Assembly: GCA_031290205.1 (NCBI GenBank) | Contig: JAITNZ010000139.1 | Location: 1-18,287 of the forward strand | Source of the DNA: Spirochaetaceae bacterium | GTDB taxonomy: Bacteria > Spirochaetota > Spirochaetia > Treponematales > Breznakiellaceae | Reading direction: 5' to 3' | Length of the DNA: 18,287 bases | Part shown: positions 7,338 through 13,195 of the stretch, in pieces | Layout of the letters: each line of letters opens with the position of its first letter | How positions within the stretch are numbered: the first letter of the stretch is position 1 | Position numbers and translations under genes: made by a program | The notes under the pieces: model-generated | Databases searched by the model: none | What the model was told of the DNA's origin: nothing | The model's input: only the letters and a program-made list of their open reading frames with translations

Positions 7338-7512
7338 GAGCCGCCCTTCTCTTAACAAAGGCAAGTACAGTGAAGACGCCCTTTTCATAGCAAAGGCAAG
7401 GTATGAAAGCGCCCGTGGCATCAAGGCTGAAAGTGCCTGTGGCACTGGCTACGACGGGATGAATCGCCCTCTTCATAGTGAGGGCAAGGCATGAAAGTGG
7501 CTGTGCCACCCT
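7338..7512 (+). repeat. Dispersed two-hairpin repeat, tandem copies 2-4
   Basis: Three related units fill the infA-peptidase gap. Copy 7338-7373 keeps only the first hairpin region (CGCCCTT...AAAGGCAAG). Copy 7372-7421 is complete, and a half copy (7423-7445) with stem GTGCC/GGCAC follows it. Copy 7461-7512 has GCCCTC/GAGGGC (7466-7471, 7480-7485), then AAGGCATGAAAG, then GTGGC/GCCAC. The general layout is hairpin, AAGG-N-ATGAAAG or similar, then a second hairpin around GCC-TGT-GGC. Stem bases differ between copies in a paired fashion (CTC with GAG, CTT with AAAG), which suggests that the structure matters. The last copy supplies the ribosome site and first codons of the peptidase gene. Confidence 0.7.
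7466..7490 (+). promoter_or_regulatory. Hairpin sequestering the peptidase ribosome-binding site
   Basis: The Shine-Dalgarno sequence GAGGG (7480-7484, six bases before ATG 7491) is part of the right arm of a perfect six-base-pair stem with GCCCTC (7466-7471). A second stem GTGGC/GCCAC (7497-7509) lies just inside the coding region. Together these could hold the start region closed. The structure is visible; a regulatory effect is inferred. Confidence 0.5.
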
Positions 7513-8393
7513 GTGGCGCTCTGTTTGCAAAAGCTCCATTTCATCGGTTCAAGGATTTCATAGACCTGTCGAAAAGCCGTTTTGATGTGCTTAATGCGCT
7601 TTTGGATGAGTTAGATTTTCATTATTCGCTTGTTCAATTTGGCGAAAACCGTCATTTTTTTCTTTCGGGGCAATCGAAAGAGAAGCCTTCGATTGTGCTG
7701 GCGGCGCATTACGATTCTGTGCCGGGCAGTCCGGGTGCAAATGATAATGCATCGAGTGTTTTTTTGCTGATAGCGGCTGCGTTGGAACTGAAAAAGATGC
7801 CGAATCAGAGCTGGCTTATCATTTTTACCGATAAAGAGGAGTTGACATCCGGCGAAAGCCTCTGCGCGCAAGGCTCCTACCTGCTGGCGCGGGGGCTGAA
7901 AAACATTGACATTGCGGAGGCGGATTTTTTTGTTTTCGATGCCTGCGGGCGGGGCGACACGCTGATTATTTCGACCGCGACTGACAATCTTATCCGGGGC
8001 GAAACGGGGATTGGCGCGGCGCAGCTTCAGGAGACATTGCGGCGGCTTCACACGAAGGCACAAGCGGCGGCAGACCGGATTTTCGGCACAAAACATTTTT
8101 CAATGCCGACGCCTTTTTCCGATAATGCGGGATTTCTTCGCGCCGGACTTGCCGCCGGAACCATTACCCTGCTGCCCGAAAAGGAAGCCTTGGATTTTGC
8201 CCGCATGTCGCGGGTCAACTCTGATTATGCGGAGGCGCTTGTCAACAGCAAATTCAGCGCCTCTGTCGATGCGGCGCACATTCCCCGCACATGGCATCTG
8301 ATAAACAGCCCCGATGATACCATCGAACATTTGAATCTTGAAATCTTTCCAAAAATGATAAAATTCGCCATTCGGCTGGCGACACAGAGATAG
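7491..8393 (+). CDS. M28-family zinc metallopeptidase (aminopeptidase-like)
   Basis: A 300-residue protein with the M28 co-catalytic metal site: H73 and D75 in AAHYDS, bridging D85 in GANDNAS, the catalytic and ligand pair E116-E117 in FTDKEE, D150 in FVFDAC and a final H269 in TWHLINSPDDTIEHLN. These match zinc aminopeptidases that remove N-terminal residues from peptides. There is no signal peptide, so it is probably cytosolic. ATG 7491 is the only good start; the next in-frame ATG would remove the metal site. It lies inside a dispersed repeat, so about the first seven residues (MKVAVPP) are repeat-derived and the true domain begins later. The gene follows infA by 154 bases and may share its transcript. 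The substrate cannot be told. Confidence 0.82.
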   Translation: MKVAVPPCGALFAKAPFHRFKDFIDLSKSRFDVLNALLDELDFHYSLVQFGENRHFFLSGQSKEKPSIVLAAHYDSVPGSPGANDNASSVFLLIAAALELKKMPNQSWLIIFTDKEELTSGESLCAQGSYLLARGLKNIDIAEADFFVFDACGRGDTLIISTATDNLIRGETGIGAAQLQETLRRLHTKAQAAADRIFGTKHFSMPTPFSDNAGFLRAGLAAGTITLLPEKEALDFARMSRVNSDYAEALVNSKFSASVDAAHIPRTWHLINSPDDTIEHLNLEIFPKMIKFAIRLATQR

Positions 8394-8406
8394 CGGCGTG
8401 GAAGAA

Positions 8407-8455
8407 GGGGGATGGGGGATGGGGGAAGATTACACTCTGAAATCATTCTTCACTC
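8407..8455 (+). repeat. Heptamer array (GGGGGAT) with conserved core
   Basis: Two exact GGGGGAT units and a partial third (8407-8426), then AAGATTACACTCTGAAATC and ATTCTTCAC. The minus strand of 7000-7026 contains GATTACACTCCGCAATCATTC, matching this core at 19 of 21 positions. The minus strand of 13083-13110 has the same order of G-rich heptamers, GGGGGAAGATT, TGAAATC and TTCTTCAC. Most of the 8394-8840 gap is made of this array and the following MITE-like element; I see no gene there. Confidence 0.6.
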
Positions 8456-8487
8456 TTTTTGAAGAGGATGATGGACGATAGATGATG

Positions 8488-8754
8488 CAGGGCGAGCGCA
8501 TTAAAATAGAAAAATCAAGAAAATCCGCAGATTTTGCAGATTGATGCAGAAAAAAGTCTGCGAATAACGCGATGAAATCGCAAATTCATAATGAAATTTT
8601 ATGATTGTTCGTGTGCATTCGCGTCCAATTTGAAAATACGGAAGAAGAATGTCCACAGATACACACAGATTAACACAGATAAAGAAAATTGCGGAGTGAA
8701 AATCTGTGTATATCTGTGGCAATCTGTGGACAAATTTTTAATGCGCTCGCCCTG
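8488..8754. mobile_element. MITE-like element with 19-base terminal inverted repeats
   Basis: The 19 bases at 8488-8506 (CAGGGCGAGCGCATTAAAA) are the exact reverse complement of 8736-8754. The element is 267 bases long with no convincing gene; a 73-codon minus-strand frame inside it is low complexity. Both flanks carry ATG (8485-8487 and 8755-8757), a possible 3-base target duplication. Removing the element and one ATG joins the flanks as GATGGAC-GATAGAT-GATGGAT-GATGGAT, restoring an unbroken heptamer phase. This supports insertion into a pre-existing heptamer array. Inside are 10-base-period GCAGAT units (8523-8550), a TTCGTGTGCATTCGCGTCCA stretch and a large palindrome (8651-8731). Confidence 0.65.
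8651..8731. repeat. 30-base-arm palindrome built of 10-base units
   Basis: The arm at 8651-8680 is three 10-base units each ending in CACAGAT. The arm at 8702-8731 is its reverse complement at 25 of 30 positions. The 21-base loop contains GCGGAGTG, also found in the loop of the 7000-7026 hairpin. Similar CACAGATTAACACAGAT strings are familiar to me from intergenic DNA of many environmental bacteria. Confidence 0.7.
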
Positions 8755-8840
8755 ATGGATGATGGATTTTTACTTTGAAGTATCAGCATATTCCAAGTAG
8801 TATTCCTAATAGTTCGAATAAAAACTCCATCGTCCATAAT

Positions 8841-10499
8841 CTACTCGAAAACTGCTCCCCGTGCCGCGGAGCCGACCATCTTCGCATAGCGGGCAAGGTA
8901 GCCGGAGCTGACTTTGGGGGGGGGCTCTTTCCATGCAGCTTTGCGGCGCTGGAGTTCGGCGGCGTCGAGCTTTGCTGCGATCGTGCGGGCGGGAATGTCG
9001 ATTTCGATGATGTCCCCTTCGCGGAGGAGGGCGAGCGGTCCGCCGAGCGCGGCTTCTGGCGAGATATGCCCTATGGCGGCGCCCTTCGATGCGCCGGAAA
9101 AACGCCCGTCGGTGAGGAGCGCGACTTTGTCGTCCAGCCCTCTGCCGGCGAGCGCCGCTGTCGGCGCGAGCATCTCCTTCATGCCTGGTCCCCCGCGCGG
9201 TCCCTCGTAACGGATGACGATAACATCACCCGCTTGGATGCCGCCGCCCATGATCGCGTCGAACGCGGTCTCCTCAGACTCGAAAACCCGCGCCGGTCCT
9301 GAGTGTTTCAGCATGGAAGGGGAGACGGCGCTCTGCTTGACTATGCCGCCCTCGGGCGCAATGTTCCCCCAGAGCACGGCGAGCCCCCCCGTCGCTGAAT
9401 ACGGGTCGTCAATCGGGCGGATAATCGCCGGATTCCGGTTTACGGCATTTTTGAGCGCGTCGCCGAGCGTCCCGTAGACCGCAGGCGCGGCGGTATCGAT
9501 AAGATTTTTGCGCGCAAGTTCCTTGAGGACGGCGGGAATGCCGCCTGCGAGGTGGAGCTCTTCGATCGGCGTGCTGCTTGCAGGAGCCAGGCGGCAGAGA
9601 TTCGGCGTAACGGCGCTTATTTTGTTAAAAGTCTCGAAACTGAGGGCGACGCCCGCCTCACCTGCAATCGCCGGCAGGTGGAGCGCCGTATTCGTCGAAG
9701 CGCCAATCGCCATATCGAGGGCAAGGGCGTTCAAAAAAGCGCGCTCCGTCAACACCGAGCGGGGCAGTATCTGTTTTTCCAGCACATTCATCACGAGGAA
9801 GCCCGTTTTCTTCGCCAGCCTGAGCCGCTCGGCATGGACTGCGGGCGCCGTCCCGTTGAACGGCAGCGCCATACCCAGCGCTTCCGTTACGCAGTTCATC
9901 GAGTTAGCGGTGAACATCCCCGAACAGGAGCCGCAGCCCGGACAGGCGCGCTCCTCCAGCTCGTCGAGCTCAGCCTGCCTCATCTTCCCCGCGCCGACAG
10001 CGCCCACTGCCTCGAACATCGTCGTCAAGGTGAGCGTCTTGCCGTCCGCGCCCCGACCGGCGAGCATAGGTCCGCCAGAAACAAACACCGACGGGATGTT
10101 GAGCCGCGCCGCCGCCATGAGCATACCGGGCACGATTTTATCGCAGTTGGGAATGAAGATGAGCGCGTCGAACCCGTGCGCCCTCACCATACATTCGATC
10201 GAATCGGCGATGAGTTCCCGCGTAACGAGGGAATAGCGCATCCCGATATGCCCCATCGCGATGCCGTCGCAGACCCCGATAACGGGAAACTGCACGGGAA
10301 CGCCCCCCGCCTCGCGCACGCCGTCCGAGGCGGCTTTCGCTACGAGGTCGAGGTGGATATGCCCGGGCACGATTTCGCTCTTGGCGACGACGACGCCGAT
10401 GAGAGGGCGCTCAAGCTCCTCATCGATAAAGCCCAAAGCCTTGAACAGCGAGCGGTGCGGCGAGCGCGGCACCCCTTTTTTAACGCTATCACTTCTCAT
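8841..10499 (-). CDS. ilvD: Dihydroxy-acid dehydratase
   Basis: This iron-sulfur enzyme dehydrates 2,3-dihydroxy-isovalerate and its homologue, the common step before valine, leucine and isoleucine. The 552 residues begin MRSDSVKKG as in the family. Cluster cysteines are visible in NCDKIVPGM (C119) and CPGCGSC (187-192), with CDGIAMGH earlier (C77). The C-terminal TDGRFSGASKGAAIGHISPEAA and SGYLARYAKMV are typical. The N-terminal motif is PGHIHL rather than PCN. The usual NSWNE-like stretch before it reads VAKSE, an unusual substitution near the active site. The start has an ideal ribosome site (AGGAGG on the minus strand, 10506-10511). A run of nine C in the coding strand (G at 8916-8924) encodes PPP near the C-terminus. 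No other ilv or leu gene is in the window. Confidence 0.95.
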   Translation of the reverse strand: MRSDSVKKGVPRSPHRSLFKALGFIDEELERPLIGVVVAKSEIVPGHIHLDLVAKAASDGVREAGGVPVQFPVIGVCDGIAMGHIGMRYSLVTRELIADSIECMVRAHGFDALIFIPNCDKIVPGMLMAAARLNIPSVFVSGGPMLAGRGADGKTLTLTTMFEAVGAVGAGKMRQAELDELEERACPGCGSCSGMFTANSMNCVTEALGMALPFNGTAPAVHAERLRLAKKTGFLVMNVLEKQILPRSVLTERAFLNALALDMAIGASTNTALHLPAIAGEAGVALSFETFNKISAVTPNLCRLAPASSTPIEELHLAGGIPAVLKELARKNLIDTAAPAVYGTLGDALKNAVNRNPAIIRPIDDPYSATGGLAVLWGNIAPEGGIVKQSAVSPSMLKHSGPARVFESEETAFDAIMGGGIQAGDVIVIRYEGPRGGPGMKEMLAPTAALAGRGLDDKVALLTDGRFSGASKGAAIGHISPEAALGGPLALLREGDIIEIDIPARTIAAKLDAAELQRRKAAWKEPPPKVSSGYLARYAKMVGSAARGAVFE

Positions 10500-10516
10500 T
10501 TTTTCCTCCTATTAAA

Positions 10517-10529
10517 GCGTCTCAGACGC
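10517..10529 (-). promoter_or_regulatory. Small hairpin in the ilvD leader
   Basis: GCGTC/GACGC with a three-base loop, ending about 18 bases before the ilvD start and just upstream of its ribosome site. It is followed on the minus strand by TTTAATAGGAGG. With the two hairpins at 10559-10607 it makes a structured leader of roughly 130 bases. I see no branched-chain-rich leader peptide, so classical attenuation is not supported. Confidence 0.35.
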
Positions 10530-10558
10530 CTCCTAAAAAAGCTGTCTTGTTAGCCCCC

Positions 10559-10607
10559 CCGTTTGTTTTACCAAACGGAAGGCTGAAAGCGCCTGTGGCG
10601 CCTTCAG
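10559..10607 (+). repeat. Dispersed two-hairpin repeat, copy 5
   Basis: First stem CCGTTTG (10559-10565) with CAAACGG (10572-10578), perfect seven pairs. Then comes AAGG, and a second stem of eleven positions with one mismatch (10583-10593 with 10597-10607) around TGT, reading GCGCC-TGT-GGCGC. The spacer AAGGCTGAAAG and the second hairpin match the infA-peptidase copies, while the first stem has a different sequence. It lies in the predicted untranslated leader of ilvD. Confidence 0.65.
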
Positions 10608-10637
10608 TTTGATGCTTTTCACCAGCCATAGCGGTTT

Positions 10638-10667
10638 ATTGTAGCATGGGTGGGGGGGAAAAGGCAA
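10638..10667 (-). promoter_or_regulatory. Candidate ilvD promoter with poly-C tract in the spacer
   Basis: On the minus strand: TTGCCT (10667-10662), an 18-base spacer and TACAAT (10643-10638). The spacer contains a run of seven C (G at 10652-10658), so gain or loss of one base would move spacing between 17 and 19. The predicted transcript start near 10631 gives a leader of about 130 bases. Confidence 0.5.
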
Positions 10668-10754
10668 GAGAAAAAAGAGCAGAGAGGCGGGTGAGCTCAT
10701 TATAATTTGTCCTTGTTATTCCTTATCAGAGGCGCAAAAGCCGAAGAAGACCTC

Positions 10755-10802
10755 ACGCAGAGACGCAGAGACGCAGAGACGCAGAGACGCAGAGACGCAG
10801 AG
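10755..10802. repeat. 8-base tandem repeat (ACGCAGAG) x6
   Basis: Six exact consecutive ACGCAGAG units, preceded by CCTC and ending in a degenerate ACGCGGGG. It sits in the 465-base divergent gap between ilvD and the spike gene. The rest of that gap (10668-10754 and 10811-10950) shows no gene, and no convincing promoter for the spike gene. Confidence 0.85.
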
Positions 10803-10964
10803 ACGCGGGGATGAGCATGGCAACGGGCGCAGGCGTGTCAGCGCGTGTGCCCGCACCTGAGAAAGTATTCCCTCAGGAGGCGCTGGCACCCGGAGTAGGG
10901 GGAGTGGCTGTAATATTATCTGCATATATGGTAATGTTACTAAAGTAGCTAAGGAGGAAAAACT

Positions 10965-12587
10965 ATGGACATAGCAGAGATGACCGTGTGTGACGCGGAC
11001 AAAACATTTGCCAATGCGGGCGCAAGCGTTCGCGCGGATGATAATCCATATAAGTTTTATGCGCTTAATAGCGGTGAGCGCTTCGTCGTTACCCTGATGA
11101 TGCCGCTGGGCGGCGTCCAATCAGGCTTGTATCGGTTCCCTAAAGTCGGGGAAAAGGTGCTCGTCGCCCATGAAAGTGGGAACACAGGCTACCTTTTAGG
11201 CTATGTGCCTTCCTCCGAGATGCAGTCTTTTCATGCCGTTGCTGCTGATATGGACACGCTGATTAAAAATCAGGGGCAAGTATTCCGGTATCAAAAAACA
11301 GGGACAAACACCGCAGATAAAAAATATTCCGAAATCGGCTTTTCTAACGAGCAGACGCAGTGGAAAACAGGCGAGAAAGACAGCACGGGCAAGGAAAAGC
11401 CCCCGCCCAATATCGACCGCATAACCTTAGATTCGACCGGAGATATGAAATCGATTGTGCAAAACTACAGCGGCGCCCAAGCCAAGCGCATGGAGATTGT
11501 CGTCGGCAAGGATCTTTCCGACCATACAAAAAAGGATGCGCTTGGCGCGGTGATGAGCCCGCTTCGTGCAGGCGACCTTTCGATAAACGCGAAAAATGAT
11601 ATCGTCATCTCTTCTGATTCGTCGATAACGCTCAAAGTGGGGCGCTCGTCTATCAGCATTACCGACATGGGAATTGTCATTAAGTCGGGGAAAATCAACG
11701 CACCTTTTACGAACACATGGGATACGCAGCTTGCGCTGTCGCCTACCGACGGGATAGCGGTCTCGGGAGCCCACGCAAAAATCAATGTAGTAAATGATTT
11801 TACCATTCAGGATTCCTTCGGCGGCGGGTTTTCGTCTAATCTAGGCGTTTCACGGGTGAACGGCGTCGACATTAAACTGCAAACTATAGGCGGAAAGGGC
11901 TACGGTTCGAATGTCCAAAACGCGGGAGTAGAATTCTTGTTCAATACAGCAACGATGGTGCTCGGTTTGGCTGCAGAAATAACAAAAGACACGAAAACCA
12001 TAGACGACCCCTTTAGCAAAGCTGCCGGCGCCGGAGGGAGCTTTGGGACGAGCGCGGTTCTTAATCTCATTAAAGGGTGTAAGCAGCCTGCTCTGGAAGG
12101 CATTAATACCGCGAATGGGGAGTATCAGGATTTTGTCGGCGCTCTCGTCGGCGCCGCCAGTATTGCTTCACAGATTGCCGGCGCTACCGTTTCGATATTG
12201 AGTTCCCTGCTGCCCTGGCTTCGCATGGCAGGGGAAGGCGGCAGTAAAGCCGAGAGCTATATCCGCGACACCCTGAATGCCGCTCTGTCAATTACCGAAT
12301 CGTTAATCGCCTTTACAGCCGCCGGGCTTCTGATACCGGCAGCGCTGCCCGGAAATGGCACCTTCCATATTCAAGCGGGTTCAATGCTCTATCAGGATGC
12401 GCATGTTTTTAAAGGAAATTTTGTACAACAGGGTAATTATGAGGCGCCGCTTGCCGGCATACCCATAGGAGGGCTTGGCAAGATGGGGACAGAGACAAAA
12501 GTGGCGCAAATCTTAACAAACTTCTTCAAACCGCTTGTTACTTGGGGAATGAAGTTTTATAGTAATTCGGAACTCAATGATCTATAG
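10965..12587 (+). CDS. gpV/VgrG-like spike protein with OB fold, beta-helix and hydrophobic C-terminus
   Basis: A 540-residue protein. Residues about 35-85 (FVVTLMMPLGG, FPKVGEKVLVAHESGNTGYLLGYVP) resemble the OB fold of phage baseplate spike gpV/gp5 and VgrG. Residues about 145-300 alternate short beta strands (DLSINAKNDIVISSDSSITLKV), as in the beta-helical spike that follows that fold. There is no gp27-like N-terminal domain, so it is not a full VgrG. The C-terminal part is unusual: two alanine/glycine-rich hydrophobic segments (about 391-419 and 437-461), then a glycine-rich tail. This could be a membrane-active cargo domain or an assembly region. ATG 10965 has a strong ribosome site, AAGGAGGA. 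The gene is coupled to the next gene (stop overlapping its ribosome site). I assign the spike role with moderate confidence and the injection-system context by inference. Confidence 0.55.
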   Translation: MDIAEMTVCDADKTFANAGASVRADDNPYKFYALNSGERFVVTLMMPLGGVQSGLYRFPKVGEKVLVAHESGNTGYLLGYVPSSEMQSFHAVAADMDTLIKNQGQVFRYQKTGTNTADKKYSEIGFSNEQTQWKTGEKDSTGKEKPPPNIDRITLDSTGDMKSIVQNYSGAQAKRMEIVVGKDLSDHTKKDALGAVMSPLRAGDLSINAKNDIVISSDSSITLKVGRSSISITDMGIVIKSGKINAPFTNTWDTQLALSPTDGIAVSGAHAKINVVNDFTIQDSFGGGFSSNLGVSRVNGVDIKLQTIGGKGYGSNVQNAGVEFLFNTATMVLGLAAEITKDTKTIDDPFSKAAGAGGSFGTSAVLNLIKGCKQPALEGINTANGEYQDFVGALVGAASIASQIAGATVSILSSLLPWLRMAGEGGSKAESYIRDTLNAALSITESLIAFTAAGLLIPAALPGNGTFHIQAGSMLYQDAHVFKGNFVQQGNYEAPLAGIPIGGLGKMGTETKVAQILTNFFKPLVTWGMKFYSNSELNDL

Positions 12588-12596
12588 GAGGATAAA

Positions 12597-12983
12597 ATGA
12601 ATAAAGAAACGCAGGAAGCAATAGAAGCCATCGTTGAACCGATTGCCGGCTCCCTCTTGGCAAGCATGGTAGTCGGCGCTGCGGCATCGATAATAACAAG
12701 CCTCATCGTTACCGACGTCGACGAGAAAGACCTCTCCGGCAAAAAAGAATTGCATCCCACGCATGACAAAACATCGGTAAGCTCCGTGGAAGCCGGCGCC
12801 ACCGAAACCAACGGCAAGGTCGCCCAAGATTCCGTTTCCGGCACAAACGGCGAGATCAAAGCATCCGAAACAGAAGCGCGCGCCCTCACCGGCGAAGCAA
12901 CCGCCGCAGAAAGCGGAGCGTCCGCCCTGCGAACCAAAGCAGGCGCCTCGGACATCGAGACCAAGGCACTGAAGCTAACGTGA
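12597..12983 (+). CDS. Small membrane-anchored protein, unknown function
   Basis: A 128-residue protein I do not recognise. Residues about 13-39 (PIAGSLLASMVVGAAASIITS onward) form one hydrophobic Ala/Gly-rich segment that could span or insert in a membrane. The remainder is low complexity, rich in Ala, Glu, Thr, Ser and Gly, and probably extended or helical. Its ribosome site TAGGAGG overlaps the stop codon of the spike gene, with ATG nine bases downstream of that stop, so translation is coupled. The tight pairing with a spike carrying hydrophobic C-terminal segments suggests a direct partner (chaperone, immunity or structural), but nothing in its sequence decides which. A heptamer repeat array begins two bases after its stop. 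Confidence 0.7.
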   Translation: MNKETQEAIEAIVEPIAGSLLASMVVGAAASIITSLIVTDVDEKDLSGKKELHPTHDKTSVSSVEAGATETNGKVAQDSVSGTNGEIKASETEARALTGEATAAESGASALRTKAGASDIETKALKLT

Positions 12984-12984
12984 T

Positions 12985-13078
12985 GAGAGTGGATAGTGGG
13001 AGAGTGGATAGTGGGAGAGTGGATAGTGGTTAGTGGTTAGTGGCTAGTGGGATAGTGAAGAGTGGATAGTGAAGTGTG
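12985..13078. repeat. 15-base and 7-base tandem repeat array (AGTGGAT family)
   Basis: Three exact 15-base units GAGAGTGGATAGTGG (12985-13029), then TTAGTGG twice and CTAGTGG (13030-13050), then degenerate AGTGAAG/AGTGGAT units. The 15-base unit is itself two heptamers plus one base. The array starts immediately after the stop of the preceding gene. Confidence 0.85.
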
Positions 13079-13082
13079 AAGA

Positions 13083-13183
13083 AAGATTTCAATTTGAAAT
13101 CTTCCCCCGTTCCCCGTTCCCCGTCCCCCATCCCCCATCCCCCATCCCCATCCTCATCCCCATCCCCCATACCCCTTCTTCAA
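13083..13183 (-). repeat. Hairpin plus C-rich heptamer array (CCCCATC/CCCCGTT)
   Basis: A perfect nine-pair stem AAGATTTCA (13083-13091) with TGAAATCTT (13095-13103) is followed by about ten heptamers (CCCCGTT x2, CCCCGTC, CCCCATC x3, then degenerate). The array ends in ATACCCCTTCTTCAA (13170-13184). That 15-base end occurs in reverse complement at 18162-18177, marking the edge of a repeat family. The array stops at the ribosome site of the next gene. Confidence 0.65.
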
Positions 13184-13195
13184 TAGGAGACAAAA

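Noticed and set aside
8501..8722. A 73-codon minus-strand frame (FICVNLCVSVDIL-like)
   Set aside because: It is a translation of the 10-base-period palindromic repeat inside the MITE-like element, with no ribosome site.
9552..10553. A 333-codon plus-strand open frame opposite ilvD
   Set aside because: It lies wholly antisense to clearly conserved ilvD and its translation has no domain; G/C-rich codon bias of ilvD opens the opposite frames.
10530..10630. A 31-codon open frame in the ilvD leader as an attenuator peptide
   Set aside because: It has no ribosome site and no run of isoleucine, valine or leucine codons; it is a translation of the hairpin repeat.
10716..11120. A 134-codon minus-strand frame overlapping the spike gene start
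   Set aside because: Its N-terminal half is antisense to the spike gene and the rest is the ACGCAGAG array in translation (repeated RLCVSAS-like residues).
12985..13176. Possible CRISPR array
   Set aside because: The repeats are directly tandem 7- and 15-base units without unique spacers of 30 or so bases, and there are no cas genes.
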